Assembly (NCBI GenBank): GCA_036703315.1 | Contig: DATNPH010000181.1 | Span: 1-43,971, forward strand | Origin: DATNPH01 sp036703315 | GTDB lineage: Bacteria > Cyanobacteriota > Cyanobacteriia > Cyanobacteriales > Coleofasciculaceae | DNA length: 43,971 nt | Direction of reading: 5' to 3' | Shown: one piece after another, positions 1-8,909 of the stretch | How positions within the stretch are numbered: position 1 is the first letter of the stretch | How the letters are laid out: every line of letters begins with the position of its first letter | Program-made: the position numbers and the translations under genes | Notes under the pieces: model-generated | Told to the model about the DNA's origin: nothing | The model's input: only the letters and a program-made list of their open reading frames with translations | The model's database searches: none

Positions 1-93
1 ATGTTAGAACTCAAATTATTCTTTTATTTAAACAGTCCGGTCTAAAACTAAAATAATTGGCTGCCTCCGTGCCTACGGCAACCCGCTATCCCT

Positions 94-313
94 CCCTAGG
101 CTGCTAACGCTGAGCCTAGGGACTCCCGCGTTACCGTTGAAGGTTGCACAGTAGACCTTTCAAGCTTCCAACCTTCAACCAAAAAGGCAGAAGGCAGGCG
201 GCAGAGGGCTTTTATGAAAGAGTTTCTGTCCATCTGCCTGCCTGTCTAAATCGAGGGATTCCAATCCCATGCTGAATGGAACAGAAGAGTCTTCTGCCCT
301 CTGCCCTCTGCCT
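94..313. repeat. Inverted repeats and heptamer repeats upstream of hemE
   Basis: This gene-free stretch before hemE holds three structures. A 9-bp perfect hairpin CCCTAGGCT/AGCCTAGGG lies at 94-102 and 113-121. An 11-bp inverted repeat GTTGAAGGTTG/CAACCTTCAAC lies at 136-146 and 169-179. GGCAGAA/GGCAGAG-type heptamers run on the plus strand at about 184-208 and on the minus strand at about 290-313, so the two heptamer blocks can also pair with each other. Such short tandemly repeated repetitive sequences are common between cyanobacterial genes. I see no gene in 1-416. Confidence 0.7.
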
Positions 314-416
314 TCCCATCAACTCAAACTAACCTTCAACCCAAACTAACCCCGTAGGCAATCGGAGAATGATAAGCTAACAAATGCGTTAAAAACTATC
401 TAAGGTAAAGATTTAG

Positions 417-1481
417 ATGACTGGCTTAATCGAGACTCCCTACCTATTACGAGCAGCTCGTGGGGAAGTATTAGACCGTCCGCCGGTGTGGATGATGCGG
501 CAGGCAGGTCGTTATATGAAGGCATATCGAGATTTACGGGATAAGTATCCATCCTTTCGCGATCGCTCAGAAATCCCGGAAGTAGCCATTGAAGTATCGC
601 TCCAACCTTGGAAGGCGTTTCAGCCAGATGGGGTGATTTTGTTTTCGGATATTGTGACTCCACTCCCAGCGCTGGGTATTGAGATGGATATTGCTGAAGG
701 TAAAGGTCCTATTATTGACCAGCCGATTCGGAGTCAGGAACAAGTTGACAAACTGCGCTCTTTTGAACCCGAAGCATCACTACCCTTTATTCGAGAAATT
801 TTGCAGGCGCTGCGGCAGGAAGTCGGCAACAAAGCAGCCGTACTGGGTTTTGTCGGTGCGCCTTGGACACTAGCGGCTTATGCTGTAGAGGGCAAAGGCT
901 CAAAAACTTATTCAATTATCAAGGGGATGGCGTTCTCAGAACCTGCCATACTCCATCAGCTTTTGGGTAAACTGGCAGATGCGATCGCCATCTATGTTCG
1001 TTACCAAATTGACAGTGGTGCCCAAGTTGTACAAATGTTTGACTCGTGGGCGGGTCAGCTGAGTCCTCAAGATTATGAGACGTTTGCCTTACCCTATCAG
1101 CAGCGAGTGGTGCAGCAAGTCAAGGAAACTCATCCAGATACACCCCTGATCCTGCTAGTTAGTGGTAGTGCTGGTGTGTTGGAACGCATGGCAAAGTCGG
1201 GTGTCGATATTGTCAGTGTGGACTGGACAGTAGATATGGCAGAGGCGAGACAGCGATTGGGTGGGGATGTTAAAGTGCAGGGAAATATGGACCCTGGCGT
1301 GCTATTTGGATCGCAGGAATTTATCCGCGATCGCATCCTCGATAACATTCGCAAAGCAGGAAACAAAGGTCATATCTTTAATCTCGGTCACGGCGTCTTA
1401 CCCGGAACTCCAGAAGACAATGTGAGGTTCTTCTTTGAAACTGCCAAGCAAGCTGATAAGTTACTGGCTGTTCACGCCTAA
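417..1481 (+). CDS. hemE: Uroporphyrinogen decarboxylase
   Basis: HemE removes the four acetate carboxyl groups of uroporphyrinogen III to give coproporphyrinogen III, a cytoplasmic step shared by haem and chlorophyll synthesis. At 354 residues it has the usual family length. The N-terminal signature PPVWMMRQAGRYM (about residues 22-34, with the substrate-binding Arg28 and Arg32) is intact, as are the inner motifs QGNMDP and LGHGVLPGTPEDN near the C-terminus (His about 325). The ATG at 417 is preceded by a TAAGG-type ribosome site about 10 bases upstream and the protein begins in the normal place for the family. The next gene starts 35 bases after its stop in the same direction, so the two may be cotranscribed. 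Confidence 0.97.
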   Translation: MTGLIETPYLLRAARGEVLDRPPVWMMRQAGRYMKAYRDLRDKYPSFRDRSEIPEVAIEVSLQPWKAFQPDGVILFSDIVTPLPALGIEMDIAEGKGPIIDQPIRSQEQVDKLRSFEPEASLPFIREILQALRQEVGNKAAVLGFVGAPWTLAAYAVEGKGSKTYSIIKGMAFSEPAILHQLLGKLADAIAIYVRYQIDSGAQVVQMFDSWAGQLSPQDYETFALPYQQRVVQQVKETHPDTPLILLVSGSAGVLERMAKSGVDIVSVDWTVDMAEARQRLGGDVKVQGNMDPGVLFGSQEFIRDRILDNIRKAGNKGHIFNLGHGVLPGTPEDNVRFFFETAKQADKLLAVHA

Positions 1482-1516
1482 TTGCCCATGCCACTACCTG
1501 CACATTGAAGGCAACG

Positions 1517-2530
1517 ATGACCCCCAAGCGAATTTTTTTGACGGGTTCCAGTGGCTGCATCGGTCACTACATCACTGAAGCGTTGATTCAGGAAACAGAT
1601 CACGAGTTGTACCTGTTGGTCAGAAACCCAGATAAATTGCGATTTGACTACGACGCTCGTCCTGGAATCACAATTTTGCACTCAGACTTGCGCCAGATGG
1701 AACGCTATGGTGATCTGCTCAAGTCGATGGATGTGGTAATTCTGGCGGCAACAGCTTGGGGAGGGGCACAGGAAGCCTTTGACATTAACGTTGTCAAAAC
1801 CATTCGGTTGATAGAATTGCTTGACCCGGCCGTCTGTGAGCAGGTAATTTATTTCTCGACAGCCAGCATTCTGGATCGCAATAACCAATTACTAAAGGAA
1901 GCTGGTCAACTAGGGACAGATTATATCCGTTCTAAGTACGACTGTCTGAAGCGCTTATCCAAAGTAGCGATCGCTCCTAAGATTACTGCTCTGTTTCCCA
2001 CTTTAGTTCTAGGAGGAGACGCCAATAAACCCTACTCTCATCTTTCATCTGGCATTGCAGATGTTGTGAAATGGGTTGACATCATTCGCTGGCTAAAAGC
2101 TGATGGCAGTTTCCACTTTATCCATGCACGAGATATTGCTCAGGTGGTGGGATACCTGGTTGATAACCCTCTCCCCACTGACTGGACTGGAGAGATAGAT
2201 GGGGCATATCCTACTCGATTGGTCTTAGGCAATCCACCCATAACCGTAGATCAGGCTGTGGAAGAGCTTTGTGGCTATCTGGGTAAAACAATTCATTTTC
2301 GTGTATCCTTGTCTCTCTGGCTTGCCAATGTACTGATTGTTCTATTCCGGATTCAGATGGATGCTTGGAGCCGATTCAGCCTAAATTATCGGCATTTTAC
2401 CTATCAAAACCCAGTTAATCCAACCACGTTTGGTTTACCTACTTACTGCGCTACCTTGTCTGATGTCCTAAAAACCAGCGGTATTCCTGAACGAAGCATT
2501 AGGAAATTAAGAGGAGGGGATAGGGAGTAG
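1517..2530 (+). CDS. NAD(P)-dependent epimerase/dehydratase family protein
   Basis: This is an extended short-chain dehydrogenase/reductase of about 337 residues. The Rossmann nucleotide-binding motif is at the very N-terminus (FLTGSSGCIGHYI), and a YxxxK catalytic pair is seen in DYIRSKYDCLK after a strand ending FSTAS. The reading frame can be extended to a TTG at 1505, but the ATG at 1517 is preferred because AAGG lies five bases before it and the Rossmann strand follows at once. The substrate cannot be told from sequence; relatives act on nucleotide sugars, flavonoid-like compounds or steroids. It follows hemE by 35 bases and may share its transcript. The C-terminal 100 residues are less conserved-looking and rich in aromatic residues. 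Confidence 0.85.
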   Translation: MTPKRIFLTGSSGCIGHYITEALIQETDHELYLLVRNPDKLRFDYDARPGITILHSDLRQMERYGDLLKSMDVVILAATAWGGAQEAFDINVVKTIRLIELLDPAVCEQVIYFSTASILDRNNQLLKEAGQLGTDYIRSKYDCLKRLSKVAIAPKITALFPTLVLGGDANKPYSHLSSGIADVVKWVDIIRWLKADGSFHFIHARDIAQVVGYLVDNPLPTDWTGEIDGAYPTRLVLGNPPITVDQAVEELCGYLGKTIHFRVSLSLWLANVLIVLFRIQMDAWSRFSLNYRHFTYQNPVNPTTFGLPTYCATLSDVLKTSGIPERSIRKLRGGDRE

Positions 2531-2590
2531 GCTTCAGTAGGGAACTTACACCATTTCGGTTTATGAGTGTCACATACAGGTATAGCAGAA

Positions 2591-2641
2591 GGCAAAAGGC
2601 AAAAGGCACAGGGCAGAAGGCAGAGGGCAAAAGGCAGAGGG
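2591..2641 (+). repeat. Heptamer tandem repeat (STRR)
   Basis: Seven consecutive heptamers of the form GGCARAR, such as GGCAAAA, GGCAGAG and GGCAGAA, run in perfect 7-bp register. The same heptamer family occurs before hemE (184-313). It lies between the convergent 3' ends of the epimerase-like gene and the haemagglutinin-like gene. There are no CRISPR-like spacers. Confidence 0.8.
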
Positions 2642-2780
2642 TTTTTATGTTTCTTACTGGTACGTGGTTGTTTGGGCCGTTATATCTGTCCTAACCTTTA
2701 TGGCGACAGCTATAAATGCTAATTACTAATAGTTGATTGCTAATTGTCTATTAGCGATTAGCCAGATGTATAGAAGTTTA

Positions 2781-5700
2781 CTACCGACTTTCTGGGTTGA
2801 TGGTTAGTTTGGGAATCAAGTTGCAATTTTCATCGAACTGGAAGACTTGCTGATATTGAGAGTTCATCGCAGCAGCGGATACTAAGTTGCGTTCATATAC
2901 ATAACTGGTCATTGTGAGCGGAACATGGTGAAGCGAAGCATCTCGAAGATTCTGCGCTGTGCTCAGATTGATATCTTTGATTGCAGCTTGGTAAGGAACA
3001 TCCACCTCCGTCAGAGAGTTTTCCAACTTGAGAGGCACTAAAGGCAAAGGACAGGTGAGTGAGAGTTGTTTCGCAGGAGCTACATCTAGTGGGGGTGCAG
3101 GTGCATTCGTCGGCGTTGGTGAAGGCGTTGGTGAAGGCGTTGGTGAAGGCGTTGGAGTAGGGGAAGGTTCCGGGACAGAAAGAATCTGAATATTGGGGGG
3201 CTGTTCGTAGGTGTAGAGGAGAGACGTGTCAGGGTTAATGATTGCTTGACCTGAGGTGATACTGCCAGCCGTGCCGTTAATTGTGGCATTCCCGACAATG
3301 AATGGAGTAACGCCATTACCGCCATGTCGAATCGTCACTGCACCACCCCCAGTACTACCAGCCGAGGAAATACTGGCTTGGACACGATTGTTGTCAATAA
3401 ACGTGCCAGTTGCCCGGAATAATCCGCCAGCATTAATATCAACTGCTCCACCAGTACCGTTTGGATTTTGGGTGTTGATAGAGACAACTCCGACATTGCC
3501 TCCTGCCGACAAATTGACTGCCCCAGATGTTTTGAGCGAGACAACGACACTAACATTATCAATGCCTTGCTGAAGGAAGAACTGATTATCAACTTCCCCA
3601 AATCTGAGAGCAAATGAGCCACCACCTCCCAGCGTGTCGGTGAGATTAACCTCATAACGTGTATAGGGATTAGGAGTAGGGCCTGGGTCAACACCTAAGT
3701 ATACATTCCTGACGACGCCAGTGCTGGTATCAAATGGTGAAGAGCCAGCACGTAGAATATCTACCCGTGCGTGTTGATTGGCATTTGGAAATGTCCTGTG
3801 ATCCAGTCCTGCCGGATCAACAATAGGTCCGACACCACTTTGGTCATTGACAAACATGTTAAACGACAAAACTACTGAGGCGGCCGACCCAGGAACGGTA
3901 AAAGTTTGTGAGAGTGTATGGGTACCTATACCAATTTGATCGGATACGGCGTAGAACTTCCCAGTAGCAGAACCAACTGTTGCAGAACGACTCAAGGGCG
4001 TGGTTCCATCGGCATTAACAAAAAAGGAACCAGAACTATCCGCTAAATCCGTCACAGTCCACCCAGTAAAATCCCCCGTCTCAAACCCTCCATTGGCAAT
4101 CAGCTCAAAAGACGGTGTAATGGTGATAATTCCAGCTGTGATATTTTGTTGAGCGATCGCGGTTAAAGCGCCTCCTGTGTAATTTCCAAACGCAATGTCC
4201 TTACCGCTCATATTCAGACTCAGTAAAGGAAGCACACTACCAACTGCACCCCGAATCGAAATATCCCCGCTTCCTGCGGCTAACGCTAGATTCCTTGTGC
4301 CATCCAGGGTGCTGGTGAAGGTGATATTGCCTGACCCTTGACCTGTACTGATGTTGAGGAGACTGTTGCTATTACCAAGGTTGACGGGACCATTGAAGAG
4401 AATAGTGCCACCATTAGAGGTGATTTGTGAACCGATCAGCTCAATAGCAGCCCCTGTGATTGTCAGAGGGCGTCCATTCGTATTAAGCGAACTCCCCGTA
4501 TTCATTACAAAAGACCCTTGACCGTCAGCATCAGCGTCTGCTGTAAACGCGATCGCTCCGGTACCACTGCTAAAGTTTAGTGATACACCACTGCTAATCG
4601 TAATGGTGTTGGTGGCTTGGAGAATAACGTTACTACTACCCGCTATCCCCTCTAACTCTGACTGAAAGATAGTAGTCGGTCCTGTGTCTGTGGAGAAGAC
4701 CTGACCGACGATACCAGAAGGATTACCTGTAAAGCTATTTGTAGCTCCATCACTATCACCCGTTCCATTCCCAATACCGTTGACAATCGTGATGTCAGTT
4801 GGGTCAAGCAAAAACGTCCCAACGTTACCGTTAGGAGCATTAGTCGTTACTTTACCTTGGAAAAAGACACTTTGCTTACCGGATACCTCTACAAAACCTC
4901 CATTTCCGGAGTTCAAGGCACCACTAGCACTGATTTTGCCAGAGAATTGCGTTGTATCATCCGCCCAGACAATTACCCGACCACCATTACCATGGGTCAG
5001 CGCATCAGCATTAATTGTGGAATCATTGCTAACAAATGTGCGCGAGGCATTGGTCACCGTACCATGACCTCGATAATCCCCGCCAATCAATACAGTGCCA
5101 CCACCATTCGTACCCACTGCATTAATCTTGGCACCAATTACACCAACGCGATCGCCTAAAACCTCTACCGTTCCACCCTTTGCTCCCGATGCCGTATTGG
5201 AAGCGTCAAGAGTACCAGAGGCAATCACTGTTCCCGTCTGAACCGGAATAGTAAGCGATGACCCTACCAGACTCACCGTACCATCAGGATTAGCTCTCAC
5301 TCCTGTAGCATTTTCCACATTCCCCCCGGTCAGCAATTGGGGTAAGTCCAGTGGCAATATTCCCGTAGGCGTTGGCAGACTAGCATCGTCCATCCCTACT
5401 GCTGGCGAAATCTCCAAACTCAGCACCATCCCTTGCTGACTAAGGCGCACCCGCTTCTCCCCTGGTACAGCAGCAATGGTAATGTTGCCTCCTGCTGCCG
5501 AGAGTGTTCCAGTATTAATTACCTTACTGCCCAGCAGGGTCAAATTGTTGCCTTCTCCTACTACCAACTTACCTGCATTGATAATGCTTCCTGGCTGTAG
5601 CATCGTAAAGGCGAAATCGCTGGGAGATCCGACTAACGCCTGATACTCATTTACACCAACAGCATTGAACCAACCGCCATCAAAGCCAATTCCGTTAGCC

Positions 5701-6119
5701 GTAGTTGCTGTGAAACTCGCTGGCACATTTAGACTTGCACCAGAACCAAAAATAATTCCTGCTGGATTCATCAGGTAGAGGTTAGAGTTGCCCCCAGTTA
5801 CCTGAATCAAGCCATTAATAATCGAAGCCTCTCCACCAGTCACCCGACCGAGAATATTACGGATTTGAGGGTTTGAGAGGAAATTGGCAATTTCTCCCCT
5901 ACTCAGACCAAACTGGTGGAAGCTGTGGAAAAGATTTGCCTGGTCTGCCGATAGTCTCCCCCCACTAATGTTAAAGCGGTTGCCATCGGGGGTAACAATC
6001 GTGCTCGTCTCGTCTGCTGCTGAGGTAATTGATTGCGCTTGCAGCGGCTCAACAGTGGCTAGACCGCTTAAGGAAAAGACTACTAGTGGAAGAACCAGGT
6101 TGTGTCTGGTAAATGCCAT
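2781..6119 (-). CDS. Secreted filamentous-haemagglutinin-type (two-partner secretion) protein
   Basis: This is a large exported protein of 1112 residues. A signal peptide covers about residues 1-29 (hydrophobic core then LQAQS). It is followed by the two-partner-secretion haemagglutinin domain, about residues 40-155, with GNRFNISGG, ANLFHSFHQFGLSRGEIANFLSN and NLYLMNPAGIIFGSGASL. This domain is recognised by TpsB/ShlB outer-membrane transporters and nucleates a beta-helix. The middle is Gly/Asn/Thr-rich beta-helical sequence. A domain beginning NGGFETGDFTGW (about residue 675) resembles surface-anchor or carbohydrate-binding modules. A PTPSP linker comes near residue 990, then a short conserved-looking C-terminal region. 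No TpsB partner is in the window. It is probably an adhesin or cell-surface protein; its ligand is unknown. Confidence 0.9.
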   Translation of the reverse strand: MAFTRHNLVLPLVVFSLSGLATVEPLQAQSITSAADETSTIVTPDGNRFNISGGRLSADQANLFHSFHQFGLSRGEIANFLSNPQIRNILGRVTGGEASIINGLIQVTGGNSNLYLMNPAGIIFGSGASLNVPASFTATTANGIGFDGGWFNAVGVNEYQALVGSPSDFAFTMLQPGSIINAGKLVVGEGNNLTLLGSKVINTGTLSAAGGNITIAAVPGEKRVRLSQQGMVLSLEISPAVGMDDASLPTPTGILPLDLPQLLTGGNVENATGVRANPDGTVSLVGSSLTIPVQTGTVIASGTLDASNTASGAKGGTVEVLGDRVGVIGAKINAVGTNGGGTVLIGGDYRGHGTVTNASRTFVSNDSTINADALTHGNGGRVIVWADDTTQFSGKISASGALNSGNGGFVEVSGKQSVFFQGKVTTNAPNGNVGTFLLDPTDITIVNGIGNGTGDSDGATNSFTGNPSGIVGQVFSTDTGPTTIFQSELEGIAGSSNVILQATNTITISSGVSLNFSSGTGAIAFTADADADGQGSFVMNTGSSLNTNGRPLTITGAAIELIGSQITSNGGTILFNGPVNLGNSNSLLNISTGQGSGNITFTSTLDGTRNLALAAGSGDISIRGAVGSVLPLLSLNMSGKDIAFGNYTGGALTAIAQQNITAGIITITPSFELIANGGFETGDFTGWTVTDLADSSGSFFVNADGTTPLSRSATVGSATGKFYAVSDQIGIGTHTLSQTFTVPGSAASVVLSFNMFVNDQSGVGPIVDPAGLDHRTFPNANQHARVDILRAGSSPFDTSTGVVRNVYLGVDPGPTPNPYTRYEVNLTDTLGGGGSFALRFGEVDNQFFLQQGIDNVSVVVSLKTSGAVNLSAGGNVGVVSINTQNPNGTGGAVDINAGGLFRATGTFIDNNRVQASISSAGSTGGGAVTIRHGGNGVTPFIVGNATINGTAGSITSGQAIINPDTSLLYTYEQPPNIQILSVPEPSPTPTPSPTPSPTPSPTPTNAPAPPLDVAPAKQLSLTCPLPLVPLKLENSLTEVDVPYQAAIKDINLSTAQNLRDASLHHVPLTMTSYVYERNLVSAAAMNSQYQQVFQFDENCNLIPKLTINPESR
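3112..3157 (-). repeat. 12-bp tandem repeat coding a Pro-Thr-Ser linker
   Basis: Almost four copies of the 12-bp unit GGCGTTGGTGAA (plus-strand sense) lie inside the haemagglutinin-like gene. On the coding strand they give the (PTPS)n linker. The unit is a multiple of three, so copy-number change would lengthen or shorten the linker without a frameshift. Confidence 0.85.
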
Positions 6120-6444
6120 GATTTCCCCTTTTCGCGTCGGCTATTAAATCTTTGAAAGTTCAAAGTTTACACCCCCGTTCGGTAATAAGAACAGATAGGC
6201 TAGACATTTTTATAGATGATTAAGCGTGCGATCGCATTGGCTCTCTAGCACACAAAACTTAATGACTATATACAATCCAGACTGTTCACAGTTATAGACC
6301 CTATCAGTTTACAATCAGCTTCAAGCTCAGCCTATATCTTTGACTGAGCCACCACACAAACTATTTTTATGAGTTGGGTATATTCCTCTTATTTTCTTAT
6401 ATACTTTCATTGAATTTATGTAAATATCAGCAAAAATACAAATC
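6120..6444. other. Divergent intergenic region, no gene seen
   Basis: This is the AT-rich spacer between two divergent genes, the haemagglutinin-like gene (leftward) and the YqeG-type gene (rightward). It contains one HIP1-like GCGATCGC core and presumably both promoters. I see no open frame, strong hairpin or repeat that I would defend. Confidence 0.6.
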
Positions 6445-6966
6445 ATGAAACATAAGGTTGACCCAATCCCACGAAAAGCCTATAGACTTGCTTCAATAGA
6501 TATTGATAGTCTCAAAAAATCAGGAATTCAAGGAATAATCCTCGACTTAGATAACACAATTGTTTCTGAAGATGATCGTTACTTATCTCCTGGAGCTGAA
6601 ACTTGGATAAACCAAGCAAAATTACAAGGGTTTAAATTTTTTATCCTCTCTAATGGCAAACGGAGATATCGGGTAAAACTTTGGTCTGCTCGTCTGGATA
6701 TTCCAGCTATAAATCCAGCCAAGAAACCCTTTCCTTTTGCCTTTCGTAAAGCATTACAATCTATGGAGCTTAAACCTAAACAAGTTGTAGTGATTGGTGA
6801 CAGCCGCCATACAGATATTCTAGGAGCTTGGCTCATCGGTTGTCCGAGTATTCAAGTTGCAACACTTCCCCATCCTTTCCGGTGGTGGGAAAAACTCCTA
6901 GGAAAACGAGTGCAAACTCCCTATCCGGCTGATCATGAACTGTGGGAAGTAGATTTCTTTGAGTAG
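6445..6966 (+). CDS. YqeG-family HAD-IIIA phosphatase
   Basis: This is a 173-residue HAD-superfamily phosphatase of the YqeG type. Motif I is DLDNTIVSEDD (about residues 35-45; the two Asp are the nucleophile and acid/base). Motif II is FILSNGKRRY (Ser about 68). The motif III/IV region has a Lys in KKPF and IGDSRHTDILGAWLIG. Family members are cytoplasmic and several act on phosphatidylglycerophosphate or similar phosphates, but the substrate of the cyanobacterial members is not settled. The ATG at 6445 is the only sensible start. The gene is followed 52 bases later by a small membrane-protein gene in the same direction, so the pair may form an operon. Confidence 0.85.
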   Translation: MKHKVDPIPRKAYRLASIDIDSLKKSGIQGIILDLDNTIVSEDDRYLSPGAETWINQAKLQGFKFFILSNGKRRYRVKLWSARLDIPAINPAKKPFPFAFRKALQSMELKPKQVVVIGDSRHTDILGAWLIGCPSIQVATLPHPFRWWEKLLGKRVQTPYPADHELWEVDFFE

Positions 6967-7018
6967 CTAGAGTAGTTTCTTCCTCAAAAATACTAAAGAA
7001 GACCTATAAGGCTTTATC

Positions 7019-7357
7019 ATGCCAACTCATCTTGTTTTTAGCTTGTTAATCCTAGTTACAGTCGGATTGAATACGATAGCTCAAACACTTTTGAAATTGG
7101 GTTCTGGTCAGAACCTCTTAAACCTATATTTATTAGGTGGGATTGTGGCTTATGGCATTAGTACAATTTTCTATGTTTTAGTTTTAGGAAAGTTAAACTT
7201 ATCAGTTGCTTATCCAGTTATCATTGGATTAACAATTTTTGCAACGACTTTGGCAGGAGCAGTAATTCTCCGAGAAAAAATTGCTCCTGTGCATTGGTTG
7301 GGAATCGGATTGATGTTAAGTGGTCTTTGTGCGATCGCGTTTGGCAAAACTACCTAA
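7019..7357 (+). CDS. Small EmrE/DMT-like four-helix membrane protein
   Basis: At 112 residues with four evenly spaced hydrophobic segments (about 4-22, 35-55, 62-82, 90-108), this has the size and layout of small multidrug resistance or EmrE/ArnF-like drug-metabolite transporters. The segment LNLSVAYPVIIGLTIFATTLAGAVILREKI followed by HWLGIGLMLSGLCAI matches the typical third and fourth helices of that family, including the conserved Leu-Arg-Glu-Lys loop. Many such proteins act as homo- or heterodimers that export cations or carry lipid-linked sugars. I cannot assign a substrate. It follows the YqeG-type gene and ends two bases before the convergent DUF427 gene. Confidence 0.75.
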   Translation: MPTHLVFSLLILVTVGLNTIAQTLLKLGSGQNLLNLYLLGGIVAYGISTIFYVLVLGKLNLSVAYPVIIGLTIFATTLAGAVILREKIAPVHWLGIGLMLSGLCAIAFGKTT

Positions 7358-7358
7358 T

Positions 7359-7850
7359 TTACCAACCCCATGTTCCCAAACCACCTTTGAACGGTCCAAC
7401 AATATCCTGAGTAATCCAACCTCCGTAGAAATCTCCTGGCTGTGATTGCACTTGTTCACCATTGACGTAACAAACGTCCATCCGACTGGGATAGAACGCT
7501 AAATAGTCTTTAATAGAAGCAAAACTTAGTGTTGGGTTGGGATAAGACCAAGCTGCATTGGTCGCCTGTTTGTCACCAACAACGACTGTATAGTAAATTG
7601 CCCGACCTTTCCACTCACAAAATGACCCTTGAGTTGTTCTTACCAAATATTCCATCTTGATATCTTCAGGAGGAATATAGTAAACGGGAGGGTGGCTAGT
7701 TTCCAGTACTCGCTTGGCACGGTGAGTATCGACGATAGTGAGGCCATTAAAGACAATCTGGATGTGTTTGGGTGAGTCCTCCAATCGAGGTGGACGTGGA
7801 TAATCCCATACAGACTCTTGACCCGGTTTAGGTTCAATACGGCGATTCAT
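7359..7850 (-). CDS. DUF427 domain-containing protein
   Basis: This is a cytoplasmic protein of about 163 residues in the DUF427 family: small all-beta proteins of unknown function, common in cyanobacteria. It shows the family's opening RRIEPKPGQESVWDYPRPPRLE, the central VLETSHPPVYYIPPEDIKME, the FCEWKGRAIYY strand and the C-terminal WAFYPSRMD-like segment (here YLAFYPSRMD), then the tail FYGGWITQDIVGPFKGG. The frame is open upstream to a TTG at 7910 and an ATG at 7874. The ATG at 7850 is preferred because it gives the usual family N-terminus. It is convergent with the small transporter gene. Confidence 0.85.
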   Translation of the reverse strand: MNRRIEPKPGQESVWDYPRPPRLEDSPKHIQIVFNGLTIVDTHRAKRVLETSHPPVYYIPPEDIKMEYLVRTTQGSFCEWKGRAIYYTVVVGDKQATNAAWSYPNPTLSFASIKDYLAFYPSRMDVCYVNGEQVQSQPGDFYGGWITQDIVGPFKGGLGTWGW

Positions 7851-8052
7851 GCTGCTCAATCCTTCTACTTGCATCACATTAGCTATTGTAAAAAAATGTG
7901 TAGCAATCAACTCTACTGATGCTCCCTACTCACTGTTACCCCACCCCCCATCCCCCAAAATCTCTACCTAGTAGATTGAGTGACATCTCACTTTAAGTAC
8001 AGGTATCTCGGCAAACTACCAGAGCATAATAAGGCTCAGCTCCTATAACACT

Positions 8053-8169
8053 GATTCAGTAATGGCAGACGGTCGTAATGAACCCGTCCCTCATGGTTTA
8101 GGAGCTACAACAATGAGCAATCAACCATAAACCATGAACAGTCCCTACCGGAATCTTGATTACTGAATC
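8053..8169. repeat. Nested 117-bp inverted-repeat element
   Basis: Perfect 11-bp outer arms GATTCAGTAAT (8053-8063) and ATTACTGAATC (8159-8169) enclose perfect 10-bp inner arms TCATGGTTTA (8091-8100) and TAAACCATGA (8128-8137). A smaller GACGG/CCGTC pair lies between (8068-8072, 8084-8088). The region has no gene. It could be a small non-autonomous element (MITE) or a structured RNA. Confidence 0.55.
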
Positions 8170-8227
8170 GACACTCTAGCGATTGTGAGAGGGTTACTTC
8201 GAGGGTTAGTTATAGATTTGGCGGTTA

Positions 8228-8371
8228 ATGGCAATTGAATCCCTAGCAGTTACTATTGGTTTATTTTCAATCGCGGTCTTGGTCATTGCTGTTGCCGGAA
8301 CTAAGATCGGCAATCTCCACCCTCAACGAAACGGAGCTATTAGGCGAAGTGTAGTAGGGTGGAGTCGTTGA
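8228..8371 (+). CDS. Possible 47-residue single-span membrane protein
   Basis: A short frame beginning ATG at 8228 codes for 47 residues with one clear membrane segment, roughly residues 5-25 (SLAVTIGLFSIAVLVIAVAG). A basic, soluble tail containing PQRNGAIRRS follows. Small one-helix proteins are common as subunits of cyanobacterial membrane complexes, but I do not recognise this as a known Psb, Pet, Psa or Ndh subunit. No strong ribosome site is visible. It could be a chance frame; the hydrophobic segment is the only support. Confidence 0.4.
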   Translation: MAIESLAVTIGLFSIAVLVIAVAGTKIGNLHPQRNGAIRRSVVGWSR

Positions 8372-8431
8372 ACTCTGACAAGATAACAATAATGGATATT
8401 TAAGTAATGATTCAGCAATAGTCAGGCTTTG

Positions 8432-8737
8432 TCATCGTGCTGCCAGATTCGACGGCGGCTGATGCTCCAAATTCTGAAAGGTTGTCTTCTTGAAATCCTC
8501 ACCCTGCCCGTGTAGATAGGACTGTGTCAGGACATTGAACATCATGGAAAGCAGCTGACAGACCTCTAACTGAGCCTTCAGGTCGCCGATTTCTGCTTCA
8601 AGCCAAAGGATGTTACGCAAAAAGATTTGGGCATCCCCACCGGTGTGAGGGTTGGTTAGTGCTTTTTTATAGATTCTCAGTTTGGCAGAAAGCTGCTGGA
8701 TCTGGTCATTCAATTCTTGCTCTTCAGTGTTTGCCAT
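8432..8737 (-). CDS. Small coiled-coil protein of unknown function
   Basis: A protein of about 101 residues, with no family I recognise. Residues 5-65 form heptad-patterned helix (EEQELNDQIQQLSAKLRIYKKAL and RNILWLEAEIGDLKAQLEVCQLL), suggesting a coiled-coil dimer. The tail FQNLEHQPPSNLAAR looks disordered. The frame is open to 8815, but the ATG at 8737 gives a compact protein that starts right before the first helix; the extra residues upstream are not helical. It is soluble, with no signal peptide. The double hairpin at 8842-8909 lies upstream and could affect its leader. Confidence 0.6.
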   Translation of the reverse strand: MANTEEQELNDQIQQLSAKLRIYKKALTNPHTGGDAQIFLRNILWLEAEIGDLKAQLEVCQLLSMMFNVLTQSYLHGQGEDFKKTTFQNLEHQPPSNLAAR

Positions 8738-8841
8738 GTGTAGTTCAAGACAGGAAGTGACACCTGTTCTCAGTGTCGAGGGCGAATGAGTGCAATCGCG
8801 TTTGCGTAACGTCAACTTCGTGTATGAGTTGATCGAGGGTT

Positions 8842-8909
8842 CAGGGGCACACCCCTGGCAAGCTGAGTCGGATTAATCACAAAAAGATATATATCCCGAC
8901 TCAGCTTGC
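8842..8909. promoter_or_regulatory. Two adjacent strong hairpins
   Basis: A 6-bp hairpin CAGGGG-CACA-CCCCTG (8842-8857) abuts a 14-bp perfect hairpin with arms GCAAGCTGAGTCGG (8858-8871) and CCGACTCAGCTTGC (8896-8909) around an AT-rich 24-base loop. There is no T-run on the plus strand. It lies upstream of the leftward coiled-coil gene and may be a leader structure, a bidirectional terminator or a repeat-element remnant. Confidence 0.5.

Noticed and set aside
184..313. Heptamer repeats as a CRISPR array
   Set aside because: The units are 7 bp and contiguous with no spacers; they fit cyanobacterial short tandem repeats.
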